Positions 1-7,531 of a DNA stretch of 22,436 nucleotides are shown here, one piece after another; position 1 is the stretch's first letter, and every line of letters begins with the position of its first letter. Source of the DNA: a virus. A program made the translations under genes and the position numbers. The stretch covers positions 1-22,436 of IMG/VR virus record IMGVR_UViG_3300044638_005128. The stretch is one strand, 5' to 3'. The notes under the pieces are model-generated. The model did not search any database, was not told where the DNA came from, and saw only the letters and a list, made by a program, of their open reading frames with translations.

Positions 1-109
1 GAACGGTGAGACACAGGAGTTTGTGACCTGTGGCCGTGAGTTTGACAACTACAAGGACATGTGGATGCGCAGGGTTGAGAGCTTCATAAAAAATAGCCCC
101 GAAGCGTGA
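1..109 (+). CDS. 3' end of an unidentified plus-strand gene (35 residues visible)
   Basis: Reading from position 2 gives 35 codons open to TGA at 107-109; the upstream part lies outside the window. The fragment contains FVTCGREFDNYKDMW and ends in RRVESFIKNSPEA, a normal-looking soluble C-terminus with charged helical character. It is the only plus-strand gene and converges on the minus-strand late operon. Its stop codon sits in the loop of the hairpin at 95-120, so the two converging transcription units share that structure. The product is not recognisable from so short a piece. It is credible because the frame is open to the edge, the composition is protein-like and the terminator fits, but a chance open frame of 35 codons cannot be fully excluded. 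Confidence 0.6.
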   Translation, partial: NGETQEFVTCGREFDNYKDMWMRRVESFIKNSPEA

Positions 110-120
110 GCCTCGGGGCT
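86..120 (-). terminator. Intrinsic terminator of the minus-strand late operon
   Basis: An 8-bp GC-rich perfect stem pairs AGCCCCGA (95-102) with TCGGGGCT (113-120) around a 10-nt loop. Read on the minus strand it is followed directly by ATTTTTT (complement of 88-94), the classic hairpin plus U-tract. It lies 37 bases beyond the last minus-strand stop codon (157-159). On the plus strand there is no U-tract after the hairpin, so it is mainly a terminator for the phage operon, though it may slow plus-strand polymerase as well. Confidence 0.85.
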
Positions 121-156
121 TAAGTCCAACTCAGGCAACTTACAACAATCGCAGAG

Positions 157-315
157 TTATTTTGCACGCGCTGCGCGCATGTTGTCAACTAGATTTGGGT
201 AGGGTCTGCCCGCTTTTTTTGCAGCCGCCTTGGCAGATGCTTTCTTGGCGGGGGTCAATGCTTTTGGCTTGCCCAGACCTTTTGGTCGCGCTTTATCCCA
301 GACTTCTTTTTTCAT
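157..315 (-). CDS. Small Lys/Ala-rich basic protein (52 aa), possible nucleic-acid binder
   Basis: The ATG at 313-315 overlaps the TGA of the upstream gene (ATGA), and GAGG about 10 nt upstream can serve as the ribosome site. The product starts MKKEVWDKARPKGLG and has a low-complexity core, LTPAKKASAKAAAKKAG, before a short tail containing RPYPNLVDNMRAARAK. About a quarter of the residues are Lys or Arg and acidic residues are very few. The AKKA-type repeats resemble histone H1-like and other DNA-compacting tails. It is the last gene of the operon, coupled to a Dps-like protein and just before the terminator. DNA binding is inferred from composition only. It could instead be a small virion or scaffold peptide. 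The tight overlap and clean stop before the terminator make the gene itself convincing. Confidence 0.75.
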   Translation of the reverse strand: MKKEVWDKARPKGLGKPKALTPAKKASAKAAAKKAGRPYPNLVDNMRAARAK

Positions 316-683
316 TTCAGGTGCCTCAATTTGTAAAGGGTGCTTAGGTACGTTGCAAGTGCATCGTCAATCAGATTTTGAATGGTTGTGTCTTTTTTGT
401 CTACAGCGCCATAGCGAAGTTCTTCAATATCATCCATGTACTTCTTAAGGCACTTGACGATGTCGTCTTCCTCCTCGTACTTAAGATACGGGATTTCAAT
501 AAGGCCGTGGCGGCCTTGGTAGGCTTCGGTAATCTTGTCGCCATGATCGCCCACAGCAGGGTAGAACTCACCCAGCGCACTGTGCTTGGCAAAGCTGCCG
601 GGGCCTGTTACGGCCAAGTGCGCACGATGAGCCACTTCGCGGCTTAAAAACAGCGTGCCAACTAGTTGTCCAATTAAATTCAT
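312..683 (-). CDS. Dps-like ferritin-fold protein (123 aa)
   Basis: The start has GGAG about 9 nt upstream. The N-terminal half reads like the first helices of Dps: AHRAHLAVTGPGSFAKH (residues 18-34), then GEFY and DHGDKITEAY. Aligned by eye to E. coli Dps, H22, H34, D49 and E53 fall at the spacing of the Dps ferroxidase ligands H51, H63, D78 and E82. The D67 position is Gly here, with Glu39 next to it. The C-terminal half (about 65-123) is charged and helical and ends in a Lys/Arg-rich segment. Dps proteins (known family) bind iron, consume peroxide and protect DNA. At 123 aa it is shorter than Dps (about 167). Phage proteins of this kind are usually left as a DUF of the ferritin-like clan. 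Its place at the end of the virion operon suggests late expression, perhaps packaging or nucleoid protection. Activity is not shown. Confidence 0.7.
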   Translation of the reverse strand: MNLIGQLVGTLFLSREVAHRAHLAVTGPGSFAKHSALGEFYPAVGDHGDKITEAYQGRHGLIEIPYLKYEEEDDIVKCLKKYMDDIEELRYGAVDKKDTTIQNLIDDALATYLSTLYKLRHLK

Positions 684-695
684 GTCGTAACTCCG

Positions 696-3600
696 TTATC
701 GCTGTTGACTCTGCATCTGGGCTTGACGTTGCTGCAACAAACCGCTGATCGGATCGTTCGGGAACATTGAAGGATACATCAGTTGTGTATTGCCCGGCTG
801 TTTAGGCGCGCCCATGGGGATGCGAGAATTAAAGTCTGTTCCACGTGTTGGTGGAGCAGGTGGCATCGCCCGCAACATTTGCTGTGCAGAAGTTTTTGGC
901 ACAACAGGAAGGTTTTGCATATCGCCAATTGGAGATTGTTTGCCTTCCAAAGTTGCTTGAGTGGCTTCCTGCATTACGCCACCTCGCGCCACATCGCCCA
1001 TGTACTGAGACATAGTGATGCCAATTTTTTGCAATTCTGCTGCTGCTTTTTCTGCCTCTGCTTTTGAGCCAACATTTGTCAAAGCTCTGGCTGCTTCAGG
1101 ACTTTCTAGCGCACGCGTCATCATGCGGGCATACACATCCTTTTCCAAACTTCCTGCCATCCTCAAACCAAGCGCCAACGCGCCCGTAGTGGGGTTAATT
1201 CGGCCTACAGCGGCTTCGCGCAGCGTGGTGGTACCAAACTGAATACCGAAGCCTAAATAGCGCTTTAAAGCCGCATCTGTTGATTCAAAGACAGGCATTG
1301 TTCCCGTTACATCGGAGAAAGCAAATACGCGACGTTGCAGTTCAGACAGTTTCTTCAAGTCTTCCAGATGTCCAGCATCCTTAAAAAGCACTTTCAATGC
1401 TTTTTCGTTGGTATCTATGAATGATTTGAGAGAGCCGCCTTTTTCTGAAGCGCCTTGTGCAATGTCAAACACAGAACGGCGCAACGCGGACAACATTTCC
1501 GGGTCTTTTTCTACGCCACGTACCAAGGTATGCATGGTTGCTGGGTCACGCATTGCTAATGCCAAAGTCTGTGCAGGGTCAGCCCCGGGCCGTGTAGCTT
1601 TGGCCAATAGACTGTCTAACTCTGAATCGGTTGCAGCAACGCGGCGTTTATCTATTTCTCCTAAACGGCGAACATAATCATCGGCAAACTTGACTTCGTC
1701 TTGCAGTTTCATCTGCACACTGGCAGGAAGTGCTTCAACGATGTTTTTGTTCTTGTCCAGCACTTGACGGATTTTCTTGGGATCAACTAAGCCCTCAGGG
1801 GTAAGAACATTTTTTCCACGAATCCAGTCAATTGCACCGCGTTCAATGATGGAGGCAGTCTGGGGGTTGTTGCCCAATGTGGTCTGAAGTTGACGTAAGT
1901 TTTCAGCCGTTTTAAACGCTGTCTTCATCAGGTCTTCGTTGGGTAACAAGAAGTCACGGCCACCTGCACGTTTAGATGTCAACAACAAAGGCAAGCGCTG
2001 CTCAAACCCTGCGTTGTAATCGTCCAACATCATCTTCATGGCATCGTATTCTTGACGTGCCTTAGGGATGGACTTGAGGACAAGGTCTTCAACATCCTTA
2101 AACCCTGCGTTACCACGATCTAGCAGTAGCTGCGCATCCGAAATACGCACGCCCCGGTTTTCCATCTGAGTGCTGTTAAAACTATTTACAGCATCATGGC
2201 GCGCACGTTGTGCTGCTGCCAACAAATCTAAAGCCTCTGGCAGGTTTAAATCTAACACAGAGCTGTTTTGCGCAATTAATTGAGAATCAAGTTTAATTTG
2301 CTCAGGATTAATGTAAACAGGCTTTCCGTAAATGCCAGTTGCTACAGGTATTTCGTTTTTGCCAACTTCTAGTTTAAGTAAATTAGTTTGACGTTGTGCT
2401 TCTTGCATTAACTTTGCGCTTTTAGCAGACGAAGGCTCCACTAATAGACGAACGTTTTCTATAAGTTTGGCGTATATGTCTTCTGGAATATCCCTGCCGC
2501 CGAGCTGCTCGTCAACACGTTGCCTGATTACAGAGTCAAAAGCAGTGTCAAGTGCTTCTTTACGTTTTTGATCGGTAGTTTTGACCATGTTTGCCAAAAT
2601 ACGAATAGGCTCGGGCACCGGGCCGCCTAGCGTTTTTGTGGCACGTGCAGGGTAGTACTTGTTCACCAAAGAACGAGCGGCATCTTCAATGTTAAACGCT
2701 GGATACTGCGGCAAAGATTTGCCGGCGTTGGGGCCGTCACGGAAACGAGTGTCCGCTAACGTGCCGTCTGGGTTTGTTGCGCGCTTCATGCCAAGGCGAG
2801 ACATGATCTTTTGGCGCATGCCAAAGTCGGCTTCCATGTCGGCCATCAACACACCACGCAACTCGTTGTTAAGTTGATCAATGTTCTGTGGTCCAAGACG
2901 CTGGGATAGTTCTGCAAGCTCCCCGTCAGTCAAATCTTTTTTGCTCAATACCAAATCGTCAAAAAACTTCTGACGATCTGCTTGCGCTGCACGGAAAGCC
3001 TCTTGAACAGGTACGCGTGCCTCAGGAGACATGTTTTCAAACAACTTTTGAAACGCTGAAATGTTTTTGTTTTCGCGTTCTATGTGTGAAGCGGCAGCCT
3101 TAGGATCAAGTTGGCTTAAATTTTCCCGCTGCTTAGCAAGCATGGCAGGATCCATGGTTTCTTCAACAATATTGAATTTAAAACCGGCTTGTGCAACGCG
3201 AGGATCTTCTAGCGTTTGTCTAAGTGCGGCTAAGGCCTGCTGTGTTTCAGGAGCTTCTAATGAGCCAAATGCTTTTGTCAGCTTTTCCTCAGCTTTGTTC
3301 ATTACATTTTTAGTGTAAAGATTTACAAAAGGCCATTTATATGGGCCCGGAAGCGTGTCATATATTTCTTTTTGAACGTCCCCAAGTGCAGGGCCACCTG
3401 CTTTTCCTGCGGCCCACTTTGCTGCACGTACTGAGGGCATTACGGAAACCGCTGCAGGAATACCCATAAAAGCTGCAGCAGGAAGAAGTTCTTCATACAG
3501 CTTTTTATTGGGATTGCTGTCGTCTACCGATTCTTTAACCGCTTGACGAAGTCCTTCGTAGCCTGCACCAAACGCGACATCAAGAGCGACAGCCGCTCTT

Positions 3601-4088
3601 GGATTTTTTTGAGCGAATTTAATAGCATCATCTGCAATTCCTTTAAGTATTCCTTTGGCAGGTCCTGCCGCAGAGATAAGAGGTCGGGCAGCAGCAACTG
3701 CTGCTATGTAGCCTGTAAAAGGCAATCCCCCACCTGCGCCTTCGCCAAGGGCTCGGGCAAAACGCTCCTCGATATTCTGAGGAGCACGTTCTGTTCTTCC
3801 GCCTAATTTCTCAGGCAAAGATTTGTTAAAAAGGCGGGAGAATTGGAAGACCTCATCTTCTCCCATGCCCAGTTGTTTGCCAATAGCGCGCTGTGCGGCA
3901 TCAGGCAAAGAGAACATGGCGGTTTGAACACCCCATGTCAGTTGATTGAGTTTGTCAAAAGCGTTGGATGGAACTTCTGGAGCACCCGGAGCGCGCGCTT
4001 GGCGTTCTGTAGGAGCGCCTTCTTCCCGGCCAAGCACTTGCCCTGTAGAGAGATCGTGCATTACCCCATTGACGTCTTTAACAATCAT
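696..4088 (-). CDS. Very large virion protein, likely internal/ejection protein (1130 aa)
   Basis: The start ATG overlaps the stop of the upstream gene by 4 nt (ATGA), with GAGGT about 8 nt upstream. The N-terminal 250 residues contain amphipathic and Ala/Gly-rich hydrophobic stretches (about 114-148 and 164-225) of the kind found in proteins that enter or cross membranes. The middle (about 250-1000) is long, charged and largely helical with many Gln, Lys and Glu. The C-terminus is Pro/Met/Gln-rich and ends near YPSMFPNDPISGLLQQ. No enzymatic motif was recognised. It is the last of four large, compositionally biased genes after the fibre and stabilisation genes. In podoviruses such as T7 and P22, genes of this size and composition encode internal or ejection proteins that form the channel for DNA entry. 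That role is inferred from size, composition and position. Confidence 0.6.
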   Translation of the reverse strand: MIVKDVNGVMHDLSTGQVLGREEGAPTERQARAPGAPEVPSNAFDKLNQLTWGVQTAMFSLPDAAQRAIGKQLGMGEDEVFQFSRLFNKSLPEKLGGRTERAPQNIEERFARALGEGAGGGLPFTGYIAAVAAARPLISAAGPAKGILKGIADDAIKFAQKNPRAAVALDVAFGAGYEGLRQAVKESVDDSNPNKKLYEELLPAAAFMGIPAAVSVMPSVRAAKWAAGKAGGPALGDVQKEIYDTLPGPYKWPFVNLYTKNVMNKAEEKLTKAFGSLEAPETQQALAALRQTLEDPRVAQAGFKFNIVEETMDPAMLAKQRENLSQLDPKAAASHIERENKNISAFQKLFENMSPEARVPVQEAFRAAQADRQKFFDDLVLSKKDLTDGELAELSQRLGPQNIDQLNNELRGVLMADMEADFGMRQKIMSRLGMKRATNPDGTLADTRFRDGPNAGKSLPQYPAFNIEDAARSLVNKYYPARATKTLGGPVPEPIRILANMVKTTDQKRKEALDTAFDSVIRQRVDEQLGGRDIPEDIYAKLIENVRLLVEPSSAKSAKLMQEAQRQTNLLKLEVGKNEIPVATGIYGKPVYINPEQIKLDSQLIAQNSSVLDLNLPEALDLLAAAQRARHDAVNSFNSTQMENRGVRISDAQLLLDRGNAGFKDVEDLVLKSIPKARQEYDAMKMMLDDYNAGFEQRLPLLLTSKRAGGRDFLLPNEDLMKTAFKTAENLRQLQTTLGNNPQTASIIERGAIDWIRGKNVLTPEGLVDPKKIRQVLDKNKNIVEALPASVQMKLQDEVKFADDYVRRLGEIDKRRVAATDSELDSLLAKATRPGADPAQTLALAMRDPATMHTLVRGVEKDPEMLSALRRSVFDIAQGASEKGGSLKSFIDTNEKALKVLFKDAGHLEDLKKLSELQRRVFAFSDVTGTMPVFESTDAALKRYLGFGIQFGTTTLREAAVGRINPTTGALALGLRMAGSLEKDVYARMMTRALESPEAARALTNVGSKAEAEKAAAELQKIGITMSQYMGDVARGGVMQEATQATLEGKQSPIGDMQNLPVVPKTSAQQMLRAMPPAPPTRGTDFNSRIPMGAPKQPGNTQLMYPSMFPNDPISGLLQQRQAQMQSQQR

Positions 4089-6418
4089 TGTGTTTGACCT
4101 CGTAAAGTGGCTGGGTTTACAGCTATAACTTGTCCATCAGGCTTACGAATATGAACGATTGCATTTGGCGTAGATACTGTGCCCACAGTTTTTCCAAGGA
4201 AGTTATACATCCGATTAGCTTCTGCTGGATCGCTGCTGATCACAAATGGACTGTTTTTGGTACCCAAGGCAGGCGCTCTCATTACCCGCTCTGTGCCATC
4301 GTACCCGGCCTCAGTGATGTACACGTGTCGATCATTTAAAAGGCTTGTTCTAAGTGACTGGAACTCTTGCAGCATTACTTCAGGATCAGAGAAGAATTTT
4401 GCAGAAAGAGTAGGCAATATGTCGCGTGCCCATTGCTGTGTCTGCACTGATTCTCTGCCACCGCCGCCGCCTTCGCTGGCCAACTGCTTGCTCAAATTAC
4501 TTAACACCTTATCAACACGCGCCTTCTTATCTGCTGTTTCCAATGAAGGACTCAACGGAGTTACAGGAACAATCAATTTGTTATAGGTATCCTTGAAGAA
4601 GGAAGCAGGGCCATAAATGCCTGCAACGTCATCCAAGACGCTATCAATTGCAGATAATGAACGATCTATTCGTTGGATGCCTTTCAACACATCAGGCAAC
4701 GCGTCTTTGTCTACCACCATAGTTGGCGCGGGGCCGCGTTCCGTGACATATGGGTTAGTCGCAGCGTTAAGGTTAAAACGGCTATTGCGCACTGCTCTAA
4801 CCGTTGGGCTGTCCTCATTAAGTTCCATGCCCAAGAAATTACCTCTTTTATCCTCTTTCATAAGGCGTCCACCGCCACCGTCTTTTTTAATAACTTGTCC
4901 GCTTTCAAGATCGTTCTTAAGAATCAACTCTTTTGCCTTGTTCAAAGCCTTGTTGTTATCAACAGTCAACTGCTGGATGTACTTGTCTTCTTCCTGAATA
5001 GTGGAGAAGGCCTGTGACAGCGCCGCAGTCTTAATCTTAAGCTCGCGGTCCTTGGCCTGTGCATTAAGCGCCATGAGACCTCTTGGAATGCCCGCAGAAG
5101 CTTCTCCAACAGCCATTGCAAAGGTGGGCTGGCGGCTAGACGCTAATTTGAAGCCAGCATCTGCCAATAATAACAATGCGTTGGTCTTGATGTCTTCTTT
5201 GTTGTCACCCAAGATCTCTTGGAACAACGGAGACATGTTTTCATATTCCGCTCTAGTCCGCTCAGCACGGGTCTTTTGTTTGACGCTTCCTTTAAGTTCA
5301 CGCTCATTAAACAATTTCATCTTTTGGTCAATGAAAGTGCCTAACGGATCAGTATCAACTTTGGCAGGCGCGGCTAATTGGCGCTCGTCGATTGCTGCTT
5401 GCTCTGCTTCTGTTGTAGCAGCCGGTGCTACAGGAGGTGTCGCTTGTTGAGTACGAGAAGGCGAAGGCGTTTGATCAATCGCTGCAAGTTGTGCCATCTT
5501 GTCATTGTAAGAAGCCACTTGTTCAGGGGTCATGTTCTCGTTAGATGCACCCTTCATAAAGGGCACTGCAGCCAACATCCCTATACCCGGAGCCACACGT
5601 GACAAAGCTTCTGCCACACGTGGGTATTCCTGCGCAGTGCGCTGCACACCCATCTTCAAGCCTTCAGTAAACGTAGGGCTCATCAAAGGGCCCATGGTTG
5701 TATAAGGAGCGAGCTTTGTGCCTACGCCTTCAGCAATCGTGCCAGCAGGTCCTTGGACCAAGGTCTCTCGTCCTTGCACCGACAAAGGCATAGGAGGGCT
5801 ACCACCCGTGACGCGTTGTACAGTAGGCTGTGCGCGCATGGTCAAGTTGCCTAAATACTGATTTATCGCAGGACCATACTGAGCGGCCTTATCACCCATG
5901 AACTGAGCAGCACGTGTGAACGGTGTAATGAATGCACCTCCTGCCGCCGTTATTGGAGGCATGCCATCAGGGGTGGGCGGAGCCTGCTCAGCCCCGCCCT
6001 GTGGAAAAGGGCCAGCGCCCTCCATTCCGGGAGGCATTCCTTCTGGTGGCATACCACCTTGTGGCGGCATCATTGGAGGGGGAGCCATTTGTTGGCCCTG
6101 TGGCAATGCACCGATACCGCCTTGAGGAGCGGCCAGTTGTGTTTGCAGCAAAGCAAGAACTTCAGGGGGTGTTTCCATGGCGGCTTCTTCGCCAACCATC
6201 TGCGCTAATTCTTGTACACGTGCATTGGTAGAACGCATGTCCCCACGCAAAGTATTCATCAAGATTTCAGGATTTTGAGGCGTGCGCGCCATCTGAGGCA
6301 TATCCGTTTCGGGCTCCTCGGGCATTTCTTCGTCAAACCCAGCCATGATGCCGCTGTTACGTGACTCTTTTGACAGAGGCATCGCAAACATGGCGCGCTT
6401 CAAAATCTCATTCTTCAT
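4085..6418 (-). CDS. Large Pro/Met/Gly-rich virion protein, likely internal/ejection protein (777 aa)
   Basis: The start is MKNEILKRAMFAMPLS, with AAGGA about 7 nt upstream. Residues 1-90 are acidic and Met-rich with a helical segment (VQELAQMVGEEAA). Residues about 93-155 form a Pro/Gly/Met low-complexity linker rich in PPQGGMPPEGMPPGM-type repeats. The middle, about 370-540, is a helical Ala/Lys/Glu region, and the C-terminal third contains runs such as SEGGGGGRES. No catalytic motif is visible. Its acidic N-terminus with PPEVLALLQ recalls PPEALELLN in the 1067-aa protein upstream, suggesting that proteins of this cluster share a short anchoring or assembly segment. It overlaps the next gene by 4 nt and lies 9 nt after the previous one. 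A role inside the virion in DNA ejection is inferred from company and composition. Confidence 0.55.
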   Translation of the reverse strand: MKNEILKRAMFAMPLSKESRNSGIMAGFDEEMPEEPETDMPQMARTPQNPEILMNTLRGDMRSTNARVQELAQMVGEEAAMETPPEVLALLQTQLAAPQGGIGALPQGQQMAPPPMMPPQGGMPPEGMPPGMEGAGPFPQGGAEQAPPTPDGMPPITAAGGAFITPFTRAAQFMGDKAAQYGPAINQYLGNLTMRAQPTVQRVTGGSPPMPLSVQGRETLVQGPAGTIAEGVGTKLAPYTTMGPLMSPTFTEGLKMGVQRTAQEYPRVAEALSRVAPGIGMLAAVPFMKGASNENMTPEQVASYNDKMAQLAAIDQTPSPSRTQQATPPVAPAATTEAEQAAIDERQLAAPAKVDTDPLGTFIDQKMKLFNERELKGSVKQKTRAERTRAEYENMSPLFQEILGDNKEDIKTNALLLLADAGFKLASSRQPTFAMAVGEASAGIPRGLMALNAQAKDRELKIKTAALSQAFSTIQEEDKYIQQLTVDNNKALNKAKELILKNDLESGQVIKKDGGGGRLMKEDKRGNFLGMELNEDSPTVRAVRNSRFNLNAATNPYVTERGPAPTMVVDKDALPDVLKGIQRIDRSLSAIDSVLDDVAGIYGPASFFKDTYNKLIVPVTPLSPSLETADKKARVDKVLSNLSKQLASEGGGGGRESVQTQQWARDILPTLSAKFFSDPEVMLQEFQSLRTSLLNDRHVYITEAGYDGTERVMRAPALGTKNSPFVISSDPAEANRMYNFLGKTVGTVSTPNAIVHIRKPDGQVIAVNPATLRGQTQ

Positions 6419-6427
6419 GATGCGTCC

Positions 6428-7528
6428 TTAAAACAGTCCACCAGCGGTCTTTGCTGCCGCTGCTGTAGACAAAATACCTGTGCCTAAACCAGCGATCTGC
6501 TGGAAGGGGCTTGGAGTAGCCATGTTTTGCGTTGTGACGCCCATTTGGGTGGACGGCGCACCTTTGTAGATGTCGGACAAGAAGCCCAACTGCTGATAAG
6601 GCTGCATGTTCTGTGAAAGAACGTTTTGACGTGCGGCATCCAACTCGGCTTGAGATTGCTTTTGCTGCATTGAACCCAAGTTGAACAAGAAATTGACATC
6701 CTGCTGACCAAGGCCCTGTGCCTGTTGGCCAAGACCCGCCACTTGCGCGCCCATATTTGCCTGCTGGCCGGCCAAAGAACCGAGGCCCTGAGCTAACTGA
6801 GAGCCCATGCCAAACTGCTGACCGGCTAAAGAACCAATGCCCGCGCCAATGTTTGCCAATTGATTAGCACCACCCATTTGAACTTGCTGCTGCTGCTGTG
6901 CAGTACTTAATGCTTGGCCATAGCCTTGCTGCATTGCATTTGCAATGGCTTGGTTTTGTGTTTGAGCCAAATTACGTCCCAATTCAGCACGTTGAATGCC
7001 TTCACGAGAACCGCCAAAAGCTCCTGATTTTGCAGCCTGTGCTTGTAAGTTCTGACCCTGAATGCCTGCTTGACGATTCATCTCTTGCAACTGCTGATTC
7101 AGTTGCAAGTTCATGTAAGGGTTCATGTATTGAGCAATTTGCTGCTCACCAATAGGACGCGCCGCACCCAAGGTATTTTGGGCGGCCATGCCGGTCAAAC
7201 CCTGCGCTACATTGAATTGATTGCGGGTATCAGCACCCTGCAAGACATTCGTGGCTTGTCCCAACAAGTTCTGTCCGCCCACCATTTGAGTAGCGGCATT
7301 TGATAGATACGGCTGATATGCACCAATTCCAGCAGCCCCTGCGTTCAGAGCATTCTGCTGGTTTTGTGTCAACCCCGCGATCTGGTAATCGGGAGCTAAA
7401 TATCGACCCTCGGTTGCGGCCCGATTTGTTGCATCGACTTGGCCCTTGGCGCTTTCTAATAAGCCCGTTTTAAAGGCTTCAATTAGCGGTGCTTCGCGTA
7501 CTATCTGGGTTTCTTCGTTTATGGCCAT
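6428..7528 (-). CDS. Gln/Ala/Gly-rich virion protein (366 aa)
   Basis: GAGG lies 7-8 nt before ATG, and the upstream gene stops 3 nt before it. The product is extremely rich in Gln, Ala and Gly. Residues about 130-205 contain the recurring phage signature QYMNPYMN followed by AAKSGAFGGSREG and AELGRNL, which I recognise from uncultured-phage structural proteins. Residues about 207-275 are near-repetitive (QQQQQ, then GSLAGQQ at two places, and GLGQQ at two places). The C-terminal 60 residues are Gly/Ala hydrophobic, ending GILSTAAAAKTAGGLF, and could insert in a membrane or pack inside the virion. No enzyme motif is seen. It sits in the middle of the large virion genes and is probably a helical-bundle component of the ejection apparatus. 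The specific role is unknown. Confidence 0.55.
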   Translation of the reverse strand: MAINEETQIVREAPLIEAFKTGLLESAKGQVDATNRAATEGRYLAPDYQIAGLTQNQQNALNAGAAGIGAYQPYLSNAATQMVGGQNLLGQATNVLQGADTRNQFNVAQGLTGMAAQNTLGAARPIGEQQIAQYMNPYMNLQLNQQLQEMNRQAGIQGQNLQAQAAKSGAFGGSREGIQRAELGRNLAQTQNQAIANAMQQGYGQALSTAQQQQQVQMGGANQLANIGAGIGSLAGQQFGMGSQLAQGLGSLAGQQANMGAQVAGLGQQAQGLGQQDVNFLFNLGSMQQKQSQAELDAARQNVLSQNMQPYQQLGFLSDIYKGAPSTQMGVTTQNMATPSPFQQIAGLGTGILSTAAAAKTAGGLF

Positions 7529-7531
7529 GGT

